Assembly: GCF_000970025.1 (NCBI RefSeq)
Contig: NZ_CP009528.1
Coordinates: 744,001-808,000, forward strand
Source of the DNA: Methanosarcina barkeri MS
Lineage (GTDB): Archaea; Halobacteriota; Methanosarcinia; Methanosarcinales; Methanosarcinaceae
Length of the DNA stretch: 64,000 nt
Direction: 5' to 3'
The notes beneath the pieces were generated by a model, which did no database searches, was not told where the DNA came from, and saw only the letters and a list, made by a program, of their open reading frames with translations. The translations under genes and the position numbers were made by a program. This document shows, piece after piece, positions 25,347 through 33,998 of this stretch (its first letter is position 1; every line of letters begins with the position of its first letter).

Positions 25347-28300
25347 TTATCTTTTATCTATTACTGTAAATCTCATAGTGAACTCTGTGCCATTGTTCCT
25401 TTTTAATTCAAACTCCCCATCTAACTGATCTGCGAGAGTAGTTATCAGTTGTATGCCAAGACTATCAACATTTTTAATATCAAGATTTTCAGGAATGCCT
25501 ACACCATTATCTGAAACAACTAAAATAAAACTGTTAGCCCTATTTGCTTCCTTTTCCTTTTTATATTTACTGTTTTTTTCTCTATGTAATTTAATTTGGA
25601 TTTCTCCCCTATCTTTGCCGAGAAATGCATGTTTGAGAGAATTAGAAACGAGCTCATTGATAACTATTCCTAAAGGAATACCGGTATCCATATTAAGAAA
25701 CACATTTTCTTCCAGATCCATTGAGAGGTGGATATTTTTACTTTTAAGGCTGTAAGTCTGGAAAAGATTTTCCGTTAACTCTCTAATATACGTTGAAAAA
25801 TCTAATGCATCGGTTCCTTCTCCTTTATAAAGTTCTTCGTGGATGAGAGCCATAGATATAACTCGGTTCTGGCTTTCTCTAAAAGCTTCGATAACTCTCG
25901 GGTTATCAAACTTATCAGCCTGAAGGTCAAGAAGGGAAGAGATTACTTGTAAATTATTCTTAATCCTATGGTGAATCTCCTTTTTACGTACAATCTCAAC
26001 ATTTGCTAAGGCTTTTTCTGCTTCTTTACGTTCTGTAATATCCTGAATAATTCCTTTAGCTCTAAGAGGGTTGTTTTTTTCATCAAAAATAACTTCAGAT
26101 TGCATGTGGACTATACGTTCTTCCCCATTAGCCAGGATAATCCTATATTCAATACTGTTAGTTTGTCCTTTTACAGCTTTCTTAATGGCAAGGGCAGCAT
26201 CCACATAGTCTCGATCATCTGGATGGATGCAATTTAAAAACTCGTTATAAGGTGGTGCTGATTCTTGAGATTCGCGTCTAAATATACGATACATTTCCTC
26301 AGACCAGTATACTTTGCTCGTTGCCATATCCCACTCCCAATTTCCAATATGAGACATTTTTTGAGCTTCAGCAAGACCTTTTTCACTTTCTTTCAGCGAG
26401 TTGTAAGCTTTTTCAAGTTCTGCGGTACGCTCTTCAACCATTTTTTCTAAATTTTCATGTGCTTTTTTTAACTTAACTTCTGCTTCTTTGCGCTTCGTGA
26501 TATCACTGGCAGCTCCAAACCATTCAACGATTTCGCCATTTTCGTCTAGCATCGGAACCGCACGCGAGAAAATCCATCCCAGGTTACCATCTGCTAAACG
26601 GACTCTATGTTCCAGTTCGTAAGTAGTCTTCGTCCGTATAGCTTCATTGATGACTGCCATTACATGCTGCTGATCTTCTGGAGGAACATATTCATGAATC
26701 CATGTGTTGCTTGGGCTTTCCGTATTGGCAAGAAAACCTCGACCATAGAAATATCGCATCTCGCTCCAATCAGGGTTTACGCGATATACCATTTCTGAAC
26801 TGGCAGTCACCAGAGCACGGAAGCGCTCTTCACTATCCCGCAGCGCCTCTTCGACCCGTTTGCGCTCAGTAATGTCAATGCAAATACCGGACATACGCTG
26901 AGGCTTACCATTGTTGTCGTAGGTCGTATTACCAAGGGCATTGATCCACCGCACTTCTCCCGATGGGAGCACGATCCGGTATTCGCTCGTGAGGGATATG
27001 TGGTTGTTGATTGCTGTTTCAATCCGTTTTTCCGCAACCAGCCTGTCGTCAGGATAGATCACACTTCTCCATAAGTCAAAGCTAGCATCAGATTTCTTGG
27101 GATCTAAACCAAAGAGGCAGAATAGGTCTTTGGACCATTCAATCTTGTCGGCAGACATATTCCAGTCCCATATGCCTGCGCCTGCAGAGACCTGGGCCAG
27201 TCTCAAACGTGATTCGCTTTCCAGTAGTGCTTCCTCTGCTCGCTTGAGCTCGGTAATATCACGTGCAGCAGCAAAGACGCCAGTAACCTCATCATTCTCA
27301 TTTCTATAAACTGAAGCATTGTACAAAACTGGAGTTATATGTCCATCCTTATGCCGAATCTCCAGAGGATAATCCCGAACTTCACTATCTTTGAATACCT
27401 GCTGATAGCCTGCACGGGCTTTCTCAGGCTCAGTAAAGTAATCTGAAAAATCAGTTCCAATTAAATTATTTCTGGAATATCCAGTGACCTGTTCTGTAGC
27501 ATCATTTAAATCCATAATTTTGCCATCAAGCCCGATGGTTATCATAGGGTCAAGGCTGGCTTCAATTAGACTGCGATTATAAAGATTTGACAACTTAATA
27601 GCTTCTTCTGCTTTTTTACGTTCGGTGATATCTATGAATGCAGAAATAGATCCGCGTATATTTCCCTGTTCATCAAGCAAGGGTCTTGCATTGCCCAGTA
27701 CATGTCGTATCTTACCTTCAGCAGATACGATATCCAGTTCGCAGTCGTTTATCTCTATGCCCGTAGCCGACAATTGCGACGGCATATCTTCAGGTTGGAG
27801 CTCAACTCCATCCTTGAGTAATTTAAACATCTCGGGCTTCTCTCCTTCAGGCGCAGATTTGGAAAAGTTTGTACCTGCAGGAATTCGTAGCCATTCATAG
27901 GAGAGTCGGTTACCAGTTATCTGAAACACTTGAGGGTCATGTGCTATATACACGGCAACAGGCACGGCATCTAACAATACTGTCAATTCCTCTGAACGAG
28001 CATGCTCACGTTTCTCGCTTTCTCGTAGTGCATCTACAACTGCATCACGTTCGGCCAGTGATTTAGATAGCTTGATATTGCTGTAGCTTAGTTGTGAAAT
28101 CATATTAGCAAAAGTCATGAAGAAAGCCATGCTTGTATCCACAGCTTCCCTGCTAAGCCGGGGAACTTTTTTAAGCTTCTTTAGATATTCTTCTTCATTG
28201 AAGCCATATTGTCTAGCTTGAGACCGAAAAAGCTCATAGTTCAGAGGCTCGTCATCAAAAAAGAACTGTCCTGAAAATATATTGCCGACGTGCTGTCCTT

Positions 28301-28925
28301 CTACCATAACTGGAGTTACTACGTCCCACATATTGTTTTTACATTTATACAGCTTATATCCTCCCGGAACAACGCCAGCAGTTAGATTTATGTCACTTTC
28401 TACGCAATGCTTGCAGGCTTCAGGACTAACTCTATGGAATTTTATGCAGATATCCTGCCATCCAACACTTACCAGAATATTACCTTCAAGATCAAGTAAA
28501 GCCATAGGGATATGAGCAAGCGTATAAAAATCACTCATAAGGGACTGGACTGCTTTCGTATCAATAATCCTGGAAAGCTCCAGTTTTTCCTTTTCTTGAG
28601 TTTCGCTTTCCGGACATTTTCTCTCAAGTTTTTTACGGTCACTTATGTCAAATCCGTAAATGTTTACGCATTCTTGTTCAGGCGAGAGGTGAAAAACAAT
28701 AAAGTATACTTTTTTGCCCATAGTGACTTCTATTTTTTCAATACTTTTCCGGGAAATTGCCCTCTGAACAAAAATTTCGAGACGTAGAGGCAATTTTTCT
28801 CCGACCCTTATGCCCCAATCACGCAATAAGGGCTCCCCTGCCTTGTTGGAGTAAAGAATAACTCCATCCTTTGCCACACTGAGCACAGGATTTGAGTCTA
28901 TTGCTTGAGACTGCTCATTTTTCAC
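25347..28925 (-). CDS. Multi-PAS sensor histidine kinase with PocR domain
   Basis: A 1192-aa soluble sensor kinase. Domains in order: an N-terminal PAS-like segment (10-95), a PocR ligand-binding domain (about 118-290, with CIKFHRVSPEACKHCVESD), then five more PAS/PAC units ending in DITERK-type linkers. The transmitter is HisKA_2 (HHRIKNNLQVISSLLDLQAD, from about residue 985; the first His-His pair includes the likely phosphorylation site). It is followed by an ATPase domain with N-box NELVSNSLKHAF and DNGVGIP. There are no membrane segments, so it senses cytosolic signals. PocR domains are thought to bind small hydrocarbon-derived ligands. No response regulator is adjacent. The start codon is GTG. 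Confidence 0.9.
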   Translation of the reverse strand: MKNEQSQAIDSNPVLSVAKDGVILYSNKAGEPLLRDWGIRVGEKLPLRLEIFVQRAISRKSIEKIEVTMGKKVYFIVFHLSPEQECVNIYGFDISDRKKLERKCPESETQEKEKLELSRIIDTKAVQSLMSDFYTLAHIPMALLDLEGNILVSVGWQDICIKFHRVSPEACKHCVESDINLTAGVVPGGYKLYKCKNNMWDVVTPVMVEGQHVGNIFSGQFFFDDEPLNYELFRSQARQYGFNEEEYLKKLKKVPRLSREAVDTSMAFFMTFANMISQLSYSNIKLSKSLAERDAVVDALRESEKREHARSEELTVLLDAVPVAVYIAHDPQVFQITGNRLSYEWLRIPAGTNFSKSAPEGEKPEMFKLLKDGVELQPEDMPSQLSATGIEINDCELDIVSAEGKIRHVLGNARPLLDEQGNIRGSISAFIDITERKKAEEAIKLSNLYNRSLIEASLDPMITIGLDGKIMDLNDATEQVTGYSRNNLIGTDFSDYFTEPEKARAGYQQVFKDSEVRDYPLEIRHKDGHITPVLYNASVYRNENDEVTGVFAAARDITELKRAEEALLESESRLRLAQVSAGAGIWDWNMSADKIEWSKDLFCLFGLDPKKSDASFDLWRSVIYPDDRLVAEKRIETAINNHISLTSEYRIVLPSGEVRWINALGNTTYDNNGKPQRMSGICIDITERKRVEEALRDSEERFRALVTASSEMVYRVNPDWSEMRYFYGRGFLANTESPSNTWIHEYVPPEDQQHVMAVINEAIRTKTTYELEHRVRLADGNLGWIFSRAVPMLDENGEIVEWFGAASDITKRKEAEVKLKKAHENLEKMVEERTAELEKAYNSLKESEKGLAEAQKMSHIGNWEWDMATSKVYWSEEMYRIFRRESQESAPPYNEFLNCIHPDDRDYVDAALAIKKAVKGQTNSIEYRIILANGEERIVHMQSEVIFDEKNNPLRAKGIIQDITERKEAEKALANVEIVRKKEIHHRIKNNLQVISSLLDLQADKFDNPRVIEAFRESQNRVISMALIHEELYKGEGTDALDFSTYIRELTENLFQTYSLKSKNIHLSMDLEENVFLNMDTGIPLGIVINELVSNSLKHAFLGKDRGEIQIKLHREKNSKYKKEKEANRANSFILVVSDNGVGIPENLDIKNVDSLGIQLITTLADQLDGEFELKRNNGTEFTMRFTVIDKR

Positions 28926-29475
28926 TTTCAGTTTCCCCTTAAGTCTCCTTTCTTAGGCAACAAAACAGTCAACTTTCTATAATTATTTACAAATTATATG
29001 TAACTATCGCACTATTTTTTATCACTTTAGATATATATAAATTATCTAGTAATCTATGAAAATAATTGTTAACTTTAAAATAATTCAATAGTGTCATCCC
29101 TTGATCTATATTATTATGTTAAACCTTCCTTCTTTTATGTTCCATAACAATTTATAACCTAATGATAATACTTTTAAACTTATAAAAGATGCTATTTTCA
29201 TGTACTTAATTTTGCCTAAAATTGTATAATTAAATATTGAAACTTAAATAATTCTGAAAAGTAAATTAAAGTTTTTAAACAGTGAAGCTTTTACCAAAAT
29301 TGGAAAGTTGTTAGTTACGGGTTTGGAAGTTTAAGGGTTTGAAAATATAATGATTCACCACTGAACAGTATTTTTTCCATTTTTCCTTCTTTGATAATGT
29401 CTTTTAGTGTTTTCTGTCCCTGTTTCTGCAGATAAATATTTTCCATTAAACTTTATTGTTGAATAGTAAACAACT
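28926..29475. other. AT-rich spacer before the 18-bp repeat array
   Basis: About 550 bp holding the kinase promoter region at the left end and nothing recognisable elsewhere. Reading frames that run into the repeat array are repeat artefacts. Confidence 0.5.
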
Positions 29476-29655
29476 ATCAATAACCCATGCAATATCAATA
29501 ACCCATGCAATATCAATAATCCATGCAATATCAATAACCCATGCAATATCAATAATCCATGCAATATCAATAATCCATGCAATATCAATAACCCATGCAA
29601 TATCAATAATCCATGCAATATCAATAATCCATGCAATATCAATAACCCATGCAAT
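29476..29655. repeat. Ten exact-length 18-bp tandem repeats
   Basis: Ten contiguous copies of ATCAATAAYCCATGCAAT with a single variable position. In order, Y is C,C,T,C,T,T,C,T,T,C, so units 4-9 form a two-fold 54-bp higher-order repeat. There are no spacers, so it is not CRISPR. It ends 20 bp from the 3' end of the MFS gene. Confidence 0.97.
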
Positions 29656-29675
29656 TCTAAAATTCTGAGACTTTT

Positions 29676-30899
29676 TCATGAATGGTTATTTTGGAGCAAA
29701 AGCGGCGCCAGGAAAGCTGTAAGGAAAGCTGTAAGTGCTACAGCAATAGCAGAGCCGGCAACTCCCTGCCAATCTGCTACTTTCCAGGCCAGCATTGCAC
29801 CTCCAGATCCGAGGCTACCGCCAATAAACATCCCTACCATGAACAAACTATTCACCCGGTTGCGTGCTTGCGGCTTAAGCCCGTAGATTATCTGCTGATT
29901 GGCAACCATGGCACTCTGCATCCCAAAATCAAGAAACATAACCCCGAAGACAAGGCCAGCAAGAGAATTCCAGCCTGCAAGAATCAGCCAGGCTAGCAGA
30001 GCGGCAAACGCACCTGTAGAAACGACCTTGCCCGGTCCCCGACGGTCAGCTAGACGTCCAGCTATAGGAGCAGCCAACACTCCCACCATCCCAATGATTC
30101 CAAAAAGTCCTGCAACATCGGCGCCTAGGTGGAAAGGAGGCTGTTCGAGATGTAGTGCGAGGATCGTCCAGAAGGCACTGAACACGGCAAAGATTAATCC
30201 CTGTATCACGGTGGCGCGACGTAGCCTGGATTCCTCGCGCCAAAGTTGTAGGAGTGAACGAAGCAGCAGACCATATTTCATCGAAGCTGATGGCCGACTG
30301 AGCGGCAATAACAGTGCCATTGCTGCCGCGCCAGCCAGAACCAGAGGAATTCCAAGCCAGAACATTGCTCTCCAGCCGTAGTGAGTAGCGATAAAACCGG
30401 CGAGAATCCGGCTTAAAAGCATACCGCTCAGCAATCCGCTCATAACGCTGCCGATAATTGCACCTCGACGGTTATCAGAGGCCAGAGATGCGGCAGCCGG
30501 TATTATCTGCTGCGTGACAGAGGCAGTAAAGCCAATGCAAAGTGAGGCGCCCAGCAGGGCCCAACCAGTAGATGAAGTGGCGGCAAAAAGCAGTGATAAG
30601 GCCAAAACAAGGAACTGCCACACGATGAGCCGGCGGCGTTCTATCAGATCTCCCAGGGGTACCAGAAGCAGTAATCCGAGTGCGTAACCGAGTTGGGTAG
30701 CAGTCGGAATAAGGCTGGGAGCCAATTCACCTGGAAAGGAACGAGTGATAACCCCAAGCATTGGCTGGTTATAGTATATGTTTGCCACTGCGATTCCACA
30801 TGCACAGGCCATCGCGAAGACAAGCCCTTTACTTGGCTCAGAGACACTTCCAGTCTGGAATATGTCTTTTTTCGAATAACAGTTTTTTTCTTCCGACAT
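29676..30899 (-). CDS. MFS transporter, bacterial-looking
   Basis: A 407-aa major facilitator with about 12 membrane helices. The loop 2-3 signature appears as GDLIERRRLIVWQ. Sequence such as ANIYYNQPMLGVI resembles the sugar-efflux/drug-efflux branch of the family found in many bacteria. The gene is visibly richer in G and C than its surroundings and has no clear Shine-Dalgarno, consistent with acquisition from bacteria; that origin is inferred. The substrate cannot be predicted. A winged-helix regulator gene lies upstream on the same strand and may control it. Confidence 0.85.
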   Translation of the reverse strand: MSEEKNCYSKKDIFQTGSVSEPSKGLVFAMACACGIAVANIYYNQPMLGVITRSFPGELAPSLIPTATQLGYALGLLLLVPLGDLIERRRLIVWQFLVLALSLLFAATSSTGWALLGASLCIGFTASVTQQIIPAAASLASDNRRGAIIGSVMSGLLSGMLLSRILAGFIATHYGWRAMFWLGIPLVLAGAAAMALLLPLSRPSASMKYGLLLRSLLQLWREESRLRRATVIQGLIFAVFSAFWTILALHLEQPPFHLGADVAGLFGIIGMVGVLAAPIAGRLADRRGPGKVVSTGAFAALLAWLILAGWNSLAGLVFGVMFLDFGMQSAMVANQQIIYGLKPQARNRVNSLFMVGMFIGGSLGSGGAMLAWKVADWQGVAGSAIAVALTAFLTAFLAPLLLQNNHS

Positions 30900-31185
30900 G
30901 TAGTGCGATTTACAATGATCAAGTCCCTTATTTATTTCCCTCAGTCACACGTTGCACAACGTAACTCGTTGAACCATATATCTCGATGATAAAAATCACA
31001 TCGACTTCTGTCATTTCAGACCTAATTTCATGAAGCTAAGAAAATGCCAGTTGTGGAGGGTTAATGTGTTCGGAATATAAACGATATAATCTAATAAAAC
31101 AATAATAACCGGATAAATAATAGTTTAAAAAATAAAAAAGAAGTTAAAGCATCCTATGCCAAAGGCATGTCATGCTTATTGTTGT

Positions 31186-31473
31186 TTAGGCTTCAATTTC
31201 TGTCTGGTTAATTTTTTTGTAAAAATCAACTATCAACTTTGCAGCTTCGCTTTCCATGTTCAACTGGAAAATTCTAGTTTGCTTTCCGAAGGGTTTTTCT
31301 GTGACAACTCCTGATCCAACCAAAGGTGTGATAACCCGTGATACGCTTGCATGTGACAATCCAGTTTCCTCAGCTATTCCTGAAAGATAAGTTGGTTCGT
31401 TTTGTCTTTCAATAAGGTTCTTGAGGACTGTCATCTGTGCAGTTTTCCCGAATATTTTTTCTAATTTATCCAT
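31186..31473 (-). CDS. Small winged-helix transcriptional regulator
   Basis: A 95-aa protein with a winged helix-turn-helix: GIAEETGLSHASVSRVITPL is the recognition region and VVTEKPFGKQTRIFQL forms the wing. It resembles ArsR/MarR-type archaeal regulators. A final helix (SEAAKLIVDFYKKI) could dimerise. It precedes the MFS gene on the same strand by about 290 bp, so local regulation is plausible. Confidence 0.8.
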   Translation of the reverse strand: MDKLEKIFGKTAQMTVLKNLIERQNEPTYLSGIAEETGLSHASVSRVITPLVGSGVVTEKPFGKQTRIFQLNMESEAAKLIVDFYKKINQTEIEA

Positions 31474-32576
31474 TGTTTTTCATCTCAGAGGTGGCTTTTT
31501 TCTAATTAAATAATTCTTATTTCTAATACTAGATGTGATCATCTATTTATTTCTTTTCTTTAATATAAAATGACTGATATTTTTAAGGTGTAAATGAAAG
31601 AGATTAGAAGCAGTCATTATACATATAGAGTCCATCCTAAAACCAATGTTTTTTCAAGTCAATTTTTCATGATCAGAAGCTATATTGAGTCTCCTATCTT
31701 CGAAATTCAATGAGGCGTTATTGGTTTTTGAGATTAGCTCATACAAATAATAATGGAAACTCTAGAAAGACATGTATTTTTTCTATCTTTTACGTTAAAT
31801 CCAAGACTGGAAATTATGCAATCCAGGACTGAAAAAGAGATTTCTTTTTTCAGACCCTTTTGAATAAGTCACAGTTTTAATTTAGAACCTATCAGAAAAG
31901 TGTTGTAACCTATATCTACTAAGAGAAGTAAGAGAATAGACAAGCAGGCTAAGACCTAACTATCTCCATGTTGCAGGCTAAGACCTAACTATCTCCATAT
32001 TATTCTATTGCTGTTTTCTGATAGCCAATTGATCAGACAGATATCTCTTAGATGTCTCCAAAGTTTCAATATCTTTATTTATATTACGTAGATCATTTAA
32101 AATGGTTTCCATGTACGGAGAAGTTAATTTATTTACTTCCTCTTGCTAACTGGCAATAAAGAAGCAAAAATAGAATCGATAGTTGCCATAAAAAGCGTTT
32201 TATAAATTACACATTGTTTGCATCATATATTGAATTTTTGGACTGACTCTAAGTAGAGAGCTCTTTTGTACGGAAATCAGGACCTGTAATTACTGAGTGT
32301 ATTATGATAGTATTATGATAGTATATTATGATAGTCACTGCTGCAGTATAATATTTGCTGCAGACCGGGTATATAGCTGTTCAATCATACAGTATTCCAT
32401 AAAATTATTATGTTAAATCGAGGTCAGGAAATATTAAGAGCCTGTCTTAATACTAAATTTGCTTTTACAATGAGAACAGGACTTACACATTTGAACTAAA
32501 AGATAAATTCCAATAAAAATCTATTCCAATAAAAATTGGTTATAAATTATAAAAGCAAAACGAGGAGCAAAACGCT
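31474..32576. other. Non-coding region upstream of the MtrA homologue
   Basis: About 1.1 kb. It contains an exact-start 29-bp tandem duplication (31944-32001), short TATTATGATAGT repeats near 32300-32335, and a 45-bp segment at 32181-32225 with a TATA-like GTTTTATAAAT that recurs at 33258-33303. That segment could be the distal promoter of the MtrA-like gene, leaving a leader of about 350 nt. Confidence 0.5.
31944..32001. repeat. Tandem duplication of a 29-bp unit
   Basis: GCAGGCTAAGACCTAACTAT and the following 9 bp occur twice in direct succession with one or two changes at the end. It is in non-coding DNA. Confidence 0.85.
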
Positions 32577-33143
32577 ATGGAATGGCCTATAACTTCCGGT
32601 AACTACGTAGTAGGAGACACAAATTCGAGTGTAGCTGTGGTAACTCTTGCCTCTGACTACAAGGAATGGGGACTTAAGAACTATGCAATCTGCGGAACCT
32701 GTTTTACTGCAAACTTTGGGATTGAAAAGATAATAACCAATGTGCTTGCAAATCCAAACATAAACTACTTGGTCGTCTGCGGAAAAGAAAGCGCCCACTG
32801 GGCAGGTCAGTCCCTGGTCTCACTTGCCGAAAATGGAGTTTCTACAATGGCAGGCTCAAGAAAAATAATCGGTTCAAAATCCCCTCTGTCCTACTTAAAT
32901 GAAATTCCCATGACTGCAATTTCCCGTTTTATCAAGGAAATAAAAATCATAGACCTGATCGGAAATAAAGACCCTGCCGCCATCCAGAAAGCAATCGATT
33001 CCTGCACCGATCAGAAAAGAAGCGAAGCTCTCATCGTCTCAATGCCCGAAATAGATGCTCAAAGCTGGAGAAAATACGAGCATATAGTAAAAAATAATGT
33101 GATGTCAAAAATGAAGAAAGGGCGAACAGAGGGTTGCTTTTAA
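32577..33143 (+). CDS. Soluble MtrA-like corrinoid protein
   Basis: A 188-aa homologue of MtrA, the corrinoid-carrying subunit of the membrane methyltransferase that moves methyl groups between tetrahydromethanopterin and coenzyme M. It aligns from WPITSGNYVVGD through the corrinoid region. His74 in GKESAHWAGQS matches the histidine that ligates cobalt in MtrA. The C-terminal membrane anchor of true MtrA is missing, so the protein should be cytosolic. Cytosolic MtrA homologues that take part in methyl transfer have been reported in Methanosarcina; equivalence is inferred. A GGAG Shine-Dalgarno precedes the ATG. No other mtr gene is nearby. Confidence 0.85.
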   Translation: MEWPITSGNYVVGDTNSSVAVVTLASDYKEWGLKNYAICGTCFTANFGIEKIITNVLANPNINYLVVCGKESAHWAGQSLVSLAENGVSTMAGSRKIIGSKSPLSYLNEIPMTAISRFIKEIKIIDLIGNKDPAAIQKAIDSCTDQKRSEALIVSMPEIDAQSWRKYEHIVKNNVMSKMKKGRTEGCF

Positions 33144-33165
33144 TTTTTCAATTTCTTTTTTAAAT

Positions 33166-33237
33166 TCATCTAAAAACTTCCTTCCACGCCCGAATGTTCA
33201 CTTTGTGAGCAGATATCGGGCGGTTACTGACGAAAAA
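33166..33237 (+). repeat. 72-bp foldback repeat, left copy
   Basis: This segment is repeated in inverted orientation at 38635-38706 with about one mismatch. Its centre folds into a strong hairpin (33187-33222): CGCCCGA pairs with TCGGGCG, and inside it TGTTCAC pairs with GTGAGCA around a TTT loop. It lies just after the MtrA-like gene and begins the defence-like cassette. Confidence 0.9.
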
Positions 33238-33387
33238 AAAGCAAAAGGAGAATTGGAAGTTGCCATAAAAAGCGTGTTATAAATGACACACTGTTAGCAG
33301 CATCTATGCTTGTAATTAAGTTAGTAAGTCCTTGTAAGTTAGTTATAAATAAAGCTGACTACTAAATAATGAAATGAGGTAAAATTA

Positions 33388-33570
33388 ATGGCAAAACCAG
33401 TTGAGTTAGGGTTAGTCCTTGAGGGAGAGGATGCAAAACGATTCATCGAATATGATGACAACCCAAAAGCATCACCTTTAGTCTTAGCTATGATTGCCGA
33501 AGGCAGGGAATTATATGAGAAAAACGAGCGAAAAGTCAGAGAACTTAAAGCACGAGAATCTCGACAATGA
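33388..33570 (+). CDS. Antitoxin-like small protein paired with a GNAT
   Basis: A 60-aa acidic-then-basic protein (MAKPVELGLVLEGEDAKRFI) with a helical charged C-terminus. Its 3' end overlaps the start of a GNAT acetyltransferase gene in another frame, the layout of GNAT toxin-antitoxin modules. A TATA-like element about 105 bp upstream (in the direct repeat at 33258) fits as promoter. I cannot name the antitoxin family with certainty. Confidence 0.6.
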   Translation: MAKPVELGLVLEGEDAKRFIEYDDNPKASPLVLAMIAEGRELYEKNERKVRELKARESRQ

Positions 33571-33937
33571 ACTTATTATACTGCCTCTCTATGAAGCTGA
33601 CGATCTTTCTTCTTTTAACTGCGAAAGTGAAGAGTTAAATGATTTTTTAAAGACTAATGCCTTTTTAGATCAAAATAATTTAGTCAACCGAACACGATTA
33701 TGTTTTTGCAATGGTTCTCTGGCCGGATTCTATTCTCTAGCAGCCGACACAATTGAAACCAAAAATGTAATTGATGGAATAGAATCTTACCCCTATCGAA
33801 AATATCCAGCGGTTAAAATTGCAAGACTGGCGGTTGATTCCAGGTTCGAAAGATGTGGGATAGGAACTTTTTTAATGAAAATTATTCTGGCTCAAGTGGT
33901 ATCGATTTGTGATAATATAGGTTGTAGAAATGGATGA
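33515..33937 (+). pseudogene. GNAT toxin-like acetyltransferase, C-terminally shortened
   Basis: A 140-aa protein from the ATG at 33515, which follows GGCAGGGA. It shows the start of the TacT/AtaT-like GNAT fold: LPLYEADDLSSFNCESEELN and FLKTNAFLDQNN, then VKIARLAVDSRFERCGIGTFL with the acetyl-CoA loop written R-x-x-C-G-I-G instead of R/Q-x-x-G-x-G/A. The frame stops soon after ICDNIGCRNG, where family members continue for about 30-40 residues including the Tyr-x-x-x-G-F motif. It is therefore probably inactive or altered. In known pairs such toxins acetylate aminoacyl-tRNA. Confidence 0.65.
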
Positions 33938-33998
33938 ATTACGACGGTATTTAGTAAAAAATTAATTTACAAATAAATTGTGAAAAAATTTATATGCT

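Larger units (their letters stand above)
32181..33303. repeat. Pair of promoter-like direct repeats flanking the MtrA homologue
   Basis: The copies are 32181-32225 and 33258-33303. Both read AGTTGCCATAAAAAGCG, then a TATA-like TTATAAAT and ACACA.TGTT.GCA. The right copy lies about 100 bp before the antitoxin-like gene and suits it as a promoter. A weaker match extends about 25 bp upstream (AAGCAAAA). The conserved TATA context suggests a mobile or duplicated promoter. Confidence 0.6.

Noticed and set aside
29476-29655. Possible CRISPR array
   Set aside because: Units are directly adjacent with no unique spacers, and no cas genes occur in the window. The same holds for the other tandem repeats.
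29355-29679. Frames encoding repeated HGLLIL, IAWVID and SITHAI peptides
   Set aside because: They are translations of the 18-bp tandem repeat in several frames on both strands; no start context or family.
31630-31735. Possible second MITE (AAACCAATG ... TTATTGGTTTTT)
   Set aside because: The inverted ends match only over about 10 AT-rich bases, which is not convincing in this background.
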